This document shows positions 42,535-51,114 of a stretch of DNA of 64,000 bases, in pieces. Origin of the DNA: Micromonospora trifolii (lineage in GTDB: Bacteria > Actinomycetota > Actinomycetes > Mycobacteriales > Micromonosporaceae); the NCBI RefSeq assembly GCF_022229005.1, contig NZ_JAKKFD010000053.1, positions 1 through 64,000 on the forward strand, in the 5' to 3' direction. Below the pieces are notes generated by a model. It did no database searches and had not been told where the DNA came from. It saw only the letters and a program-made list of their open reading frames with translations. Both the position numbers and the translations under genes were made by a program. Within the stretch, counting starts at the first letter, position 1. Each line of letters begins with the position of its first letter.

Positions 42535-43695
42535 TCAGCCGATGGTGGCGGCGGTGCGCCGACGCTGCACCACCCGACGGGCCGGTACGTTCAGCAGCCC
42601 CGCCAGGGCAACGACAGACCTGTCACTTGCCCGCCCGTCGCCGAACGGCGAGCCGACGACGGCGGTCCGCCCGCTGGCGAGGTGGCGGAGCCCGGCCGAC
42701 AGGAGCAGTTCGGGGTCGGTGCCCACCAGTTCGCCGCGGCCCGGCGTCAGGGCCTCCGGACGTTCCGTGGTGTCCCTGGTGACCAGCAACGGCACCCCCA
42801 GGGTGGCGGCCTCCTCCTGAAGCCCGCCCGAGTCGGTGACGACCAGGTCGGCCGCCCGCAGCAGCCCGACCATCTGTGGATAGGGCAGCGGTGGCGTGAC
42901 CCGGGCGTTGGCGACGCCCGCGAGGCCCGTGGTGACCTCCGCGCTGAGCTGCGGGTTCGGGTGCGTGACCATCACGATCTGGGCGTCCGGGCACGCTCGC
43001 GCCAGACGCCGGAGCCCGTCCACTGTGGCAGCCACCCCGTGGCCCCAGTTCTCTCGCCGGTGCACGGTGGCCACCACCAACTTGCGAGTCGTGTCGACCC
43101 AGTCCGGCGCCTGGGCCATGCCGCGCTCGATGAGGTCGTGAAGGGCGTCCACGACGGTGTTGCCGGTCACCACGATCGAGCTGGAGCGAATGCCCTCACC
43201 GATGAGGTTCGCCCGGGCCGCCCGGGTCGGCGCCAGGTGCAGCGCGGCGATCCGGGCGAGCATGGCCCGGTTGGCCTCCTCCGGGAACGGCCGGTCCAGG
43301 TCGTTGGTCCGCAGACCGGCCTCCAGGTGGACGACCGGGACGTGCCGCCAGAACGCGGCCGTCCCGCCGGCCAGGGCGGTCGTGGTGTCCCCTTGCACCA
43401 CGACCGCCGCTGGACGGTGGTGTGTGAGCAGCTCGTCGATGCCCGTGATCAGTGCCGCCGCCAGTTCGGCGAGCGAGCCGCTACGCCGTTGCGGGCGCAG
43501 GCTCACCTCCGGACGGAGACCGAACGGGGCGAGTGCCTCGGTGACGCGTCCCGGCTGTTGACCGGTATCCGCCACCCGTACCGTGAACCTCGGATCATCG
43601 AGGAGACGGCGGATCAGAGGCGCGGTCTTCACTCCTTCCGGCCTGGTGCCGGCGAGGATCAGGACCTCTCGCGGTGTCGAACTGCTCGCACACAT
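42535..43695 (-). CDS. wecB: UDP-N-acetylglucosamine 2-epimerase (non-hydrolysing)
   Basis: 386 aa of the WecB/MnaA family, which interconverts UDP-GlcNAc and UDP-ManNAc for surface glycans. Seen: LILAGTRPEGVKTAPLIRRL (nucleotide-binding start), VVVQGDTTTALAGG, VVHLEAGLRTNDLDRPFPEE, VATVHRRENWGHG and VTDSGGLQEEAATLGVP. Length is normal. It starts 7 bp after the stop of the anchor-protein gene, so they are cotranscribed. The product sugar may feed either the exosortase-linked glycan or the neighbouring exopolysaccharide. Confidence 0.9.
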   Translation of the reverse strand: MCASSSTPREVLILAGTRPEGVKTAPLIRRLLDDPRFTVRVADTGQQPGRVTEALAPFGLRPEVSLRPQRRSGSLAELAAALITGIDELLTHHRPAAVVVQGDTTTALAGGTAAFWRHVPVVHLEAGLRTNDLDRPFPEEANRAMLARIAALHLAPTRAARANLIGEGIRSSSIVVTGNTVVDALHDLIERGMAQAPDWVDTTRKLVVATVHRRENWGHGVAATVDGLRRLARACPDAQIVMVTHPNPQLSAEVTTGLAGVANARVTPPLPYPQMVGLLRAADLVVTDSGGLQEEAATLGVPLLVTRDTTERPEALTPGRGELVGTDPELLLSAGLRHLASGRTAVVGSPFGDGRASDRSVVALAGLLNVPARRVVQRRRTAATIG

Positions 43696-43701
43696 GTCGG
43701 G

Positions 43702-44565
43702 TCAGCTCCTGGCAGCCGCGCGGCGACGCCGGAGGAGCGAGATCCCGCCGGTGGTGCCGGCCACGAGCGCGCCGAGACCGAGCGCGAGCGGTGCCCCGGC
43801 GAGCGGGATCACCGGAATGGGGGGCGCGACCGCGTTGGCCCCGCAGCTGGACGTGCCGATGGTGACCCCGGCCAGCGCTCCACCGAGCGCCGTCAGGTTC
43901 AGCGCCGTGACGGTGAGCTGACCCACGCCGGAGCTGGACTGGCCGTTGAGGGTCAGGTCGATCAGCCCCGGGATGCTCAGGCCGGTGTTCGGCGCCGGGT
44001 TGACCGGCAGGGCGAGCAGGGTCGTCTCGATGCCCAGGATCGTCGAGACGATCCGGGCGTTGACCAGGCTCGCGGTGCCCGTCGCAGAGGGGCTGCTGGT
44101 GGCGGTGCACGACGAGTAGATGGCGTCGGCGACGAGTGAGATCGTGGCGAGGCCGCTGGTACCGAGGGTCAGCGTCACCCCGGCGCCCGGCGTGACGAGG
44201 CACGACCCGCCGGGTCCGATGGTGATTGAGCCACCGGTGCCGAGCACGCCGGCGCAGGCCGCCGAGGTGCCGTCGTTGAACGCCCGGACGCTCTGGCCCA
44301 GCACGCCCGCGGTGATGACGGTCTGCCCGCCGAGCACGCCCAGCGGGGGATTCTGGTTACCGGAGATCGACTCGGTGGTGCCGTCGTTGGTGGCCGACGC
44401 CGTGCCGGAGCTGGCGAGGCCACCACCGAGCAGGCTGATCTGCAGCGCCGAGGCGGAGGACTGGGAGGTGTCGGCCATCGCCGGAGAGGCCGCCAGGACG
44501 ACCATGGCGAGACCACCGGCCAGCACCGCGGCGGTGCGGGCGAGACCGGATCTAACTCGTGGCAT
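43702..44565 (-). CDS. Secreted surface protein with C-terminal anchor helix (choice-of-anchor P-like)
   Basis: 287 aa. Signal peptide at 1-31 (AAVLAGGLAMVVLAASPAMA), a mature domain rich in Gly, Ser, Thr and Ala with few charged residues, four cysteines at wide spacing, and a C-terminal sorting signal: Pro-rich VAPPIPVIPLAGAPLAL, hydrophobic stretch, then RRRR and a short tail (about 250-287). Such tripartite tails are exosortase/sortase substrates; the exosortase gene lies two genes upstream, making this its probable substrate. It starts 6 bp after the GT2 stop. Confidence 0.75.
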   Translation of the reverse strand: MPRVRSGLARTAAVLAGGLAMVVLAASPAMADTSQSSASALQISLLGGGLASSGTASATNDGTTESISGNQNPPLGVLGGQTVITAGVLGQSVRAFNDGTSAACAGVLGTGGSITIGPGGSCLVTPGAGVTLTLGTSGLATISLVADAIYSSCTATSSPSATGTASLVNARIVSTILGIETTLLALPVNPAPNTGLSIPGLIDLTLNGQSSSGVGQLTVTALNLTALGGALAGVTIGTSSCGANAVAPPIPVIPLAGAPLALGLGALVAGTTGGISLLRRRRAAARS

Positions 44566-44571
44566 AGATGT

Positions 44572-46128
44572 CTACTTTCTGGTGTGGGCGATTGCGGGGC
44601 GGTCTGTGGTGGGGGTGGTGAGGTGCGAGAGGTGGCTGAGGTACCGGGGCGGTCGGATCGACCGTGGCCCGTCGTTGCGGCCCGACCGGCGTGCCGGTTG
44701 GGCCCGGCGCGGCTGGGCCGGCACGGCGGCCCGACCCACGGCCGCCTGGCCGACGGCCACTCGACCCACGGCCCGAGCCGGGGCCGGTTGGGGCTGCGGA
44801 TCGGCGGCACGGGCGGTCTTCTGCCAGTCCGTGCGGGCCGTCACCATGCGGGCGAAGGCCAGCCAGACCGCCAGCGACTGGGCGTAGCTGTACAGCCAGT
44901 GGCAGATGCCGAGCAGCAGCGCCTTGGGAATCGACAGCTGTGGCTCACAACGGATCCGGTAGACGATGCCCCACAGGGCGAACGGTCCGATGCCGAAGAC
45001 GAGCACCAGCGGGGGTACGCCCCAGCCGCCGCTGTTCCACCAGCCGCGCAGCCCACCCATGGTGTTGTCGATGTAGTAGGACATCACCACCAGGCAGGCG
45101 ACGTAGATCGGTGTGCCGAGCAGTTGGGTCCACGGTGCGGCCAGGAAGTGGGCGATCTCCAGGGTGGCCGAGTTGCGGATCCGCGGCGAGCGCAGCACCT
45201 TGCCGAGGTAGCGGCCACACTGCATCGACCCTTGAGCCCAGCGGGTGCGCTGCCGCACCAGCGGACGGATCCGGGTCAACGCCTCCTGGGCCACCCAGCT
45301 CTCCGGGCAGTACTCGGTGCGCCCGCCGGCCAGGAGGATGTGCAGGCCCAGCTCGAAGTCCTCCAGGAGGGCGCCGTGCCACGGTGTGCCGTGCTGGTCG
45401 GCGATCTCGTTGAGCAGGGACAGCCGGGTGAACTGCCCGTTGCCGCCCATCGCCACGCTGCCGGTGCGTCGCCGCAGCGACTGCATGGCGGCGATCGGGG
45501 CGCGGAACTCCATGTCCTGTAGCCGGATCAGCAGCCGTCCCCAGCGACCGACCTCGGTCGGCTGCGCGTAGCGGCGCGGCGCGCACTGGAGCATCCGCAC
45601 CTCCACCTGGACCGCGCCGACCAGCGCCGAGCCGAAGTACTGACGGCCGGAGAGGGCGACGGGACCCTGGGGGTCGAGTCGGCTGTCGGCGTCCAGGACG
45701 CCGACGATCACCCGGGTGCGGTCCGCGTTGGCGGGCAACGACTGCTCGATGCGTCGCCAGGCGGCGTTGAGCGCGGCGCCCTTGCCCTGTCGCGCGTCCG
45801 GCAGTTGACGCTCGACCACGTGCACCCGCGGTTGGTCGGTGAACGCGGCCAGTTTGGCCAGCGTGCCGTCGTCGGACGCGTCGTCGACGCACCAGACGGT
45901 CGCCTGCGGGAAGTCGCAGAGCAGACGCCGCACGGTGTCGCCGATGACCGACGCCTCGTTGCGGCACGGCACGATGATGTGCCAGTCGAAGCCGTCCGGG
46001 CTGCCGCCTCGACTACGCCCGCTCTTCAGGTGGAACACCAGGATGCTCAGCACGTACGCGCAGAAACTGACGCACAGCAGGAACGCCGCGGTGTTGAGCA
46101 GGGCGAGCGACTGCGTCTCAGTGGACAC
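44572..46128 (-). CDS. Membrane-bound family 2 glycosyltransferase (BcsA/hyaluronan-synthase-like)
   Basis: 518 aa. One N-terminal helix, a GT2 domain (about 45-330) and three or more C-terminal helices. Catalytic signatures are VDDASDDG, VLDADSRLD, LLEDFELG (general base Asp) and QRTRWAQGS, the Q-x-x-R-W motif of processive polymerising synthases. It therefore probably makes and extrudes a homopolymer or transfers sugars to a membrane acceptor. The last 85 residues are Arg/Pro/Ala-rich and disordered. GTG at 46128 overlaps the exosortase gene by 11 bp, suggesting that glycan synthesis and protein anchoring are linked. Confidence 0.85.
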   Translation of the reverse strand: MSTETQSLALLNTAAFLLCVSFCAYVLSILVFHLKSGRSRGGSPDGFDWHIIVPCRNEASVIGDTVRRLLCDFPQATVWCVDDASDDGTLAKLAAFTDQPRVHVVERQLPDARQGKGAALNAAWRRIEQSLPANADRTRVIVGVLDADSRLDPQGPVALSGRQYFGSALVGAVQVEVRMLQCAPRRYAQPTEVGRWGRLLIRLQDMEFRAPIAAMQSLRRRTGSVAMGGNGQFTRLSLLNEIADQHGTPWHGALLEDFELGLHILLAGGRTEYCPESWVAQEALTRIRPLVRQRTRWAQGSMQCGRYLGKVLRSPRIRNSATLEIAHFLAAPWTQLLGTPIYVACLVVMSYYIDNTMGGLRGWWNSGGWGVPPLVLVFGIGPFALWGIVYRIRCEPQLSIPKALLLGICHWLYSYAQSLAVWLAFARMVTARTDWQKTARAADPQPQPAPARAVGRVAVGQAAVGRAAVPAQPRRAQPARRSGRNDGPRSIRPPRYLSHLSHLTTPTTDRPAIAHTRK

Positions 46129-46660
46129 CGGCGACCGTCCCGGAGATCCGCTTGGTCCGGCTGACCAGGACCACGAAGAGGATCGTGACGGCGATCAGAC
46201 CGGCGGTCGTGATCACCGAGCCGATCAGCACGTGGCTGCGCTCGTAGCCCAGCTTGAAGCCCCAGGTCTGCATGGAGACCACCACCGCGCCGAGCCGGAG
46301 CTGGTTCACGGTGACCAGCAGCACGACGGCCATTGCCAGGGCGTTGAGTCCACGCGTCAGTGAGATGCGGCGGAACCCGATCAACGTCGACGCGAGCACG
46401 ATCGGCGGGATCAGCAACATGGCGACCGAGCAGCCGCTGGACACCATGAAGCCGACCCAGCGCTCGTCCAGTGGGAAGATCACGGCCGCGCCGATGGACT
46501 TGGTGTCCGCCAACCCGACGGCGTTGACGAGATGAGCGTTCAGCCACGCCTCCGCGCTGGCGATGTCGTGCCACCGCCAGAGCATGGCGACGGCGGCGGC
46601 GACTCCGATCAGGCCACCTGCGCCGGCGCGCAGCCACGACCCGCGTCGGGAACCTGTCAT
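46118..46660 (-). CDS. xrtP: Exosortase P (XrtP) family transpeptidase
   Basis: 180 aa, multi-helix membrane protein with the exosortase/archaeosortase catalytic triad in family order: Cys77 (VSSGCSVAMLL), Arg122 (NQLRLG) and His143 (ERSHVLIGS). Exosortases cut C-terminal tripartite signals of secreted proteins in the membrane and attach them to another molecule. ATG at 46660 overlaps the stop of the small LAATG gene (ATGA, 46657-46660). The short size and actinobacterial context fit the XrtP subgroup. Likely substrates are encoded at 43702-44565 and possibly 46657-46806. Confidence 0.8.
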   Translation of the reverse strand: MTGSRRGSWLRAGAGGLIGVAAAVAMLWRWHDIASAEAWLNAHLVNAVGLADTKSIGAAVIFPLDERWVGFMVSSGCSVAMLLIPPIVLASTLIGFRRISLTRGLNALAMAVVLLVTVNQLRLGAVVVSMQTWGFKLGYERSHVLIGSVITTAGLIAVTILFVVLVSRTKRISGTVAGVH

Positions 46661-46806
46661 CGTTCGCGGCCCAACATGGCGACGAGCCACAGTGCCAGAC
46701 CCAGCACTACCAGCCCGACGCCGACCAGCAACCAGGACTGGACGGCAACCCCGGTGGCGGCGAGGCCACCTCCGATGTGTGGCCCCTTGGTGGGTACTCC
46801 GTACAT
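46657..46806 (-). CDS. 49-aa membrane peptide with LAATG sorting-like motif
   Basis: ATG at 46806 lies 6 bp after GGGAG. The 49 residues are a short polar start (MYGVPTKGPHIGGG), LAATG (15-19), a hydrophobic helix (23-45) and the basic end GRER. That is a complete LAXTG-type cell-wall sorting signal (class E sortase motif) with almost no protein in front of it and no signal peptide. It overlaps xrtP by 4 bp and is the first gene of the operon. Function unknown; it may be an anchor fragment, a substrate mimic or a regulatory partner. Confidence 0.7.
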   Translation of the reverse strand: MYGVPTKGPHIGGGLAATGVAVQSWLLVGVGLVVLGLALWLVAMLGRER

Positions 46807-46993
46807 GCCAACTCCCTCGTCAACTCGAAGGCCAGAATGGCATCGCTGAATCGGGCAAAGAGGATAAAGCGGCATAGAGACCCTAAAGAGTGATTAAATG
46901 CTTCATGAGTGGGCAGGCGGGTGACCCGATCGGCTGTATCCCTTGCCCCGCAACAGGTTCAGCGTCCCGAGAGTTCGTGCAGAGGTGGTAAAG

Positions 46994-48040
46994 ATGGTGA
47001 CCGGTATCCCCGGCCGCACGGTCACGCCGGCGCCGTCGAGATGGCGGGCGATGGCCGGCTGGAAGAAGGCGGGCCTCGCCCTGCTTCTGATGTTCGGTGT
47101 GCTCTGCGCGGGCCTCGTCACCGTCGGCTTCGGGCTGAAGCACCGGTACGAGAGCCGGGTGCAGCGCGAGGACATCCTCGGCGAGGGCACCCACGACGAC
47201 CGCCGGTGGGAGTCCGGGCCGCTCAACCTCCTGCTGCTCGGGTCGGACTCCCGTGACGGCGAGCCGGACCAGGCCCTCTACCCCGGGCAGCGGTCGGACA
47301 CCATCATGCTGGTGCACGTCAACGCCGCGCGGGAGGCGGCCACAGTCGTCTCCATCCCCCGCGACAGCTATGTCGACGTGCCCGCGGCGGGGCAGGCCTG
47401 GGCCGGTGGCCCCAACAAGATCAACGCCGCGTTCGCGTTCGGCGGTGCCGCGCTGGCCGCCGAGACGGTCGCCAAGCTCACCGGGCTACCACTCGACGGC
47501 GTGCTGGTGGCCAACTTCGCCGCCGTCCGCAAGCTGGTGGACGCGGTGGAGGGGATCAACGTCTGCCTGCCGTACACCGTCAAGTCCTCGGACACCGGCG
47601 CCACCTGGCCTGCCGGCTGCCACGACCTGGACGGCAAAGCGGCCGACGACCTGATGCGGCAGCGGCACGGCGTGCCCGGCGGCGACTTCGGCCGCATCTA
47701 CGACCAGCAGCTCGTGGTACGCGCCCTGGCCGAGCGGGTCACCGCGACGAGTCTGCTCACCAGCCCGACCCGACTCGACCGGGTGCTCACCACAGCGGCC
47801 GAATCGCTTGTCGTCGACCGCGACCTGAACCTGACCGACCTCGCCCTCGTGCTGCGCAAGGTGAAGCCGGAGACGGTCCAGTTCGTCACAGTGCCGTTCA
47901 GCGACCCGAACCTGCAGACCCCGGCCGGGTCCGCCGTCCGGCTGGACGAGGCCCAGGCCCCGGCGCTCTTCGCCGCCCTGCGCGAGGACCGGGTGGCGCA
48001 GTGGGTAGCGGCCAACCCGCAGAGCCCGCCGGCCAACTGA
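46994..48040 (+). CDS. LytR-CpsA-Psr (LCP) family glycopolymer ligase
   Basis: 348 aa: a cytoplasmic tail, one membrane helix (about 20-42) and an extracellular LCP domain (about 80-280). Signatures are LNLLLLGSDSRDG, QRSDTIMLVHVN, VVSIPRDSYVDVP and FGRIYDQQLVVRALAERV. LCP enzymes attach polyprenyl-linked glycopolymers to peptidoglycan, which suits its position between two surface-polysaccharide blocks. ATG at 46994 is preferred over an upstream ATG at 46943 because AGAGGTGG precedes it. The 187-bp AT-richer region 46807-46993 carries the divergent promoters for it and the exosortase operon. Confidence 0.9.
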   Translation: MVTGIPGRTVTPAPSRWRAMAGWKKAGLALLLMFGVLCAGLVTVGFGLKHRYESRVQREDILGEGTHDDRRWESGPLNLLLLGSDSRDGEPDQALYPGQRSDTIMLVHVNAAREAATVVSIPRDSYVDVPAAGQAWAGGPNKINAAFAFGGAALAAETVAKLTGLPLDGVLVANFAAVRKLVDAVEGINVCLPYTVKSSDTGATWPAGCHDLDGKAADDLMRQRHGVPGGDFGRIYDQQLVVRALAERVTATSLLTSPTRLDRVLTTAAESLVVDRDLNLTDLALVLRKVKPETVQFVTVPFSDPNLQTPAGSAVRLDEAQAPALFAALREDRVAQWVAANPQSPPAN

Positions 48041-48060
48041 GCACCGATCACGGGCACGAA

Positions 48061-48100
48061 GACGGCGGGTGGGAGGTCCTGTGGCCTCCCACCCGCCGTC
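48061..48100. terminator. Strong bidirectional terminator hairpin
   Basis: A perfect 16-bp stem (48061-48076 with 48085-48100), 8-nt loop, lies between the stops of the LCP gene (48040) and the convergent methyltransferase (48118). Confidence 0.85.
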
Positions 48101-48117
48101 TGTGCCGAAACGCGGCC

Positions 48118-48981
48118 CTAGCGCGACCGCCGCCAGTAGCGGCAGGTCCAGTCCACCTGGTGCAGCTCGTCCTCGATGCCGTGCTCGGCGCGGAAGTCAT
48201 CGACGGCCTGCTTGCAGCCGCGTACCGCGTGGTAGTCGTCGATGATCACATAGCCTCCGACGGAGAGCTTCGGGTAGAGCGAGCGCAGCGCCACCATCGT
48301 CGAGTCGTAGAGGTCTCCGTCGAGACGCATCACCGAGATCTGCTCCACCGGCGCTGTCGGCAGGGTGTCCGAGAACCAGCCCTTGAGGAACCGGACCTGG
48401 CCGTCGAGCAGCCCGTACCGCTCGAAGTTCGCCTTCACCTGCTCCAACGACACCGCCAGGAAGGGCACCTGCCAGAGCGCGTCCTCGACGTCCTCGACCC
48501 GGTGGGCAGCCGGCTTCGGCAGGCCGCGGAACGAGTCCGCGACCCACACCGTCCGGTCCCGGTCGCCGTAGGCGCGCAGCATCCCGCGCATGAAGATGAC
48601 CGCCCCGCCCCGCCACACGCCGGTCTCGATCAGGTCACCGGGTACGCCCCGCTCCAACACGTCCTTGACGCACCGCTCCAGGTTGTCCAACCGCCGCAGC
48701 CCGATCATGGTCTCGGCCTCCGGCGGCCAGTCCCGGCCGGTGGCCCGCGCCTCCTCGTCGAAGGGGAACTGGAGCACCAATTCCAGGCCCTTGCGTTGCA
48801 GCAGGTGCCGGCCGCGCTGGAGGATGCGGCCGTGCAGGGACCCCTGGCGTGGGTGGTAGGGCATCCACGTCTCGCGGAAGACGTACCGGGTCAGCGCCTT
48901 CTTGAGCAGATCGCAGTAGAGGGCGCGGGGGTCGTCCAGCGACGGCTCGGACGTCTGTGTCGGTACCAACATCTCACTCAT
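48118..48981 (-). CDS. TylF/macrocin-O-methyltransferase-type SAM methyltransferase
   Basis: 287 aa of the TylF/NovP family. Seen: RRLDNLERCVKDVLERGVPG, LIETGVWRGGAVIFMRGML (SAM site), VADSFRGLPKP, and VMRLDGDLYDSTMVALRSL with metal-binding aspartates, then GGYVIIDDYHAVRGCKQAVD. These enzymes methylate sugar hydroxyls with Mg2+. It probably modifies a sugar of the exopolysaccharide. It starts 87 bp after the Wzz gene, the only break in the otherwise overlapping polysaccharide operon. Confidence 0.88.
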   Translation of the reverse strand: MSEMLVPTQTSEPSLDDPRALYCDLLKKALTRYVFRETWMPYHPRQGSLHGRILQRGRHLLQRKGLELVLQFPFDEEARATGRDWPPEAETMIGLRRLDNLERCVKDVLERGVPGDLIETGVWRGGAVIFMRGMLRAYGDRDRTVWVADSFRGLPKPAAHRVEDVEDALWQVPFLAVSLEQVKANFERYGLLDGQVRFLKGWFSDTLPTAPVEQISVMRLDGDLYDSTMVALRSLYPKLSVGGYVIIDDYHAVRGCKQAVDDFRAEHGIEDELHQVDWTCRYWRRSR

Positions 48982-49068
48982 CGGCCTATCTCCTTGTCAG
49001 TGTCGTTTGTAGCCAGCAGGGCGAGCCGCCTGTCGTGGGCGGGCCGCCGACCGTTGCTTCGGCCGTCG

Positions 49069-51114
49069 TCAACCCTGGCGATCGGCGTCGCCGACGGCTA
49101 CCGCCCGCCGCAGGACGACGGGCCCGGTGGAGGGTCGTTCCGCACTCGGCCGCCCGGCGGCCATCAGCTCCTGCCCGAAGACCGGCCAGCGGTCCGCGAG
49201 GTTGGCCACCGGGGCGTCCGGCGACGGCTCCGGCAGCGTTGCCTCCGCCGCTGGCGGTCGCCAGGCCGTCTCGGGCCGGGCCAACGGCCGACTGAGAACA
49301 CCCACCACGGCGGGCCCGCCGCCCCAGGCCGGAGCCGCGGGCTCGGGCTGGGCAGTGGGAGTCGGCACCGGCTCCGGCTCGGGCTGATCCGGGACATCCG
49401 TCACCACCGGGTTCGGCTGGGTGACCGCATCCTCGAGCCGGGTCGGCTCGACCGGCGCCTCCGGGGCCGCCAGGGGGCCGACCGGAGTACGCCGGGCCGT
49501 CGTGCTCTCGGCCGGCTGACTGTCGCCCGTCGCACTCCCGGCCGACGCACTTCCGACCGGCTGACGATCGGCCGGCTTGCGTTCGACGGGCTTGTGGTCG
49601 ACCGTCGTACCCTCGACCGTCCTGCCCTCGACGGTCCTGCCGGCCCCGGCCGGCTCACCCGAGGTCTGTCGGCGGTGCCGTCCGGGTGGCCCGGACTTGT
49701 CCTCGACCAGGGCGCTGACCAGCTCACGGATGACCGCACCCTGGGCGCCCGCCTTCGTCGCCGGCAGCGCCAGGGCATCCTGGGCCGCGCCCGGCACCAG
49801 GGCCGGTTGCTCGCTGCTCGGCCGGTGATCAGTGCGGGACACCGCCCCGATCACCACGACACCGGCCAGCGGAAGCCCGAGCTGTTGCACGAGCCGCGCC
49901 GCCCGGGTGCTGTCGTCCAGGTTCGTCCGGCCGGCGCGAACGACCAACAGCACGCCGTCCGCGTGCTGGGCGAACGCCGAGATCTCCCGTCCGGCCAGGA
50001 TCGGCGGCGCGTGGACGATCACGCAGTCCTCGTCCTCGCCCAGGGCGTTGAGCAGCCCACCCAGCTCGTGCAGGGCCTCCGTGTCGGCGCCCTCGCGGGG
50101 TTCGGCCGGCAGCACTGTCAGGGTGGGGAAGTCGATCAGGCGCACCGGCGGGCACTTCTGGGCCAGCACCTGCTGCCAGGTGTGCGGCGCCTCCGGAAAG
50201 TGGCCCGACAGCACCGGGTCCCGTACCGCCCCGTCCACCAGCGTGGCCCGGCAGTGCTCGTCGGCCATGCCGAGACCGAGCAGGGCGGTCACCAACGCCT
50301 TGCCGTCGTCGTCGTGTGCGCTGGTGACCAGCAGCCGTCGACGGGGCAGGGGAGCGGTGAGCACACTGAGCGTCGAGATCGTGGCGCGTACCGCGTCGGC
50401 GACGTCGGTACGGGCGTACAGCGCGGCGGCGTGATGGCGGGCGAAGCGACGCGGCAGCTTCGGCAGCACCCCGACCACAGGTAGGCCCAGGCGCGCCTCG
50501 ATCTGGCCGATGTCGCGCAGCCGGCTGTCGAACCGGTCGCGCAGGATGGTCGCGCCCCAGCCGGCCAACAGCCCGGCCAGGGCCCCGAGCACGCCGTTGA
50601 GCAGCGGCTTCGGGAAGGCCGGCCGGGCCGGCGGGCTGGCGGTGTCGAGAACCCGGGCGTTGATGCTTGTGGAACCGCCCATGTCCAGCCGGCCCAGCTG
50701 CTGACTGACGGCGCGGGAGGCGGCGTTCGCGATCGCGGCGGCCTGCGTACCGGTGCCGGCGCTCGCGTGCACGGTGATGATCTGGAGACCGAGTTCGTAC
50801 TCGCCGCTGACGTGACCGAGCACCGCCCGCTCGGGCAGTTGCAGCGAACGCGCCGCTTCCAGCGCGACCTCCCGCGACCCGACCAGTCGGGCGATGGTGG
50901 GCGTGAGGTTCTGCGCGAGGGCCAGGTCCACCGGTCGGTCCTCGTCGGTCTGCTCGGCGCTGACCAGCACCGAAGCCTCCGCCTCGTAGCGCGCCGGGAG
51001 GAGCTGGGTCACTCCCTGGGCGGCGGCCAGGCCCGCGCACAGGCCGAGCAGCGGTACGCCCACCCGGCGCCAGGAGGCACCGAGCAGACCTTTGACATCT
51101 ATCGACGCGCTCAT
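49069..51114 (-). CDS. Wzz/chain-length determinant with degenerate BY-kinase domain
   Basis: 681 aa. The Wzz-type part spans about 1-210, with membrane helices at about 17-36 and 170-190 around a periplasmic coiled region. It is followed by a BY-kinase-like domain (about 230-440). Its nucleotide motifs have decayed: the Walker A equivalent is SAHDDDGKALVTALL, the A' motif is LVDGAVRDP and Walker B is CVIVHAPP. The C-terminal 230 residues are low-complexity, rich in Pro, Ala, Thr and Glu. ATG at 51114 shares one base with the stop of the upstream GT4 gene (TGATG). It should set polymer length in the Wzx/Wzy pathway, without tyrosine-kinase control by its own domain. Confidence 0.85.
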   Translation of the reverse strand: MSASIDVKGLLGASWRRVGVPLLGLCAGLAAAQGVTQLLPARYEAEASVLVSAEQTDEDRPVDLALAQNLTPTIARLVGSREVALEAARSLQLPERAVLGHVSGEYELGLQIITVHASAGTGTQAAAIANAASRAVSQQLGRLDMGGSTSINARVLDTASPPARPAFPKPLLNGVLGALAGLLAGWGATILRDRFDSRLRDIGQIEARLGLPVVGVLPKLPRRFARHHAAALYARTDVADAVRATISTLSVLTAPLPRRRLLVTSAHDDDGKALVTALLGLGMADEHCRATLVDGAVRDPVLSGHFPEAPHTWQQVLAQKCPPVRLIDFPTLTVLPAEPREGADTEALHELGGLLNALGEDEDCVIVHAPPILAGREISAFAQHADGVLLVVRAGRTNLDDSTRAARLVQQLGLPLAGVVVIGAVSRTDHRPSSEQPALVPGAAQDALALPATKAGAQGAVIRELVSALVEDKSGPPGRHRRQTSGEPAGAGRTVEGRTVEGTTVDHKPVERKPADRQPVGSASAGSATGDSQPAESTTARRTPVGPLAAPEAPVEPTRLEDAVTQPNPVVTDVPDQPEPEPVPTPTAQPEPAAPAWGGGPAVVGVLSRPLARPETAWRPPAAEATLPEPSPDAPVANLADRWPVFGQELMAAGRPSAERPSTGPVVLRRAVAVGDADRQG

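Noticed and set aside
48001..50484. 827-codon plus-strand open frame
   Set aside because: Antisense to the methyltransferase and Wzz genes and made of long Arg/Gly/Asp runs.
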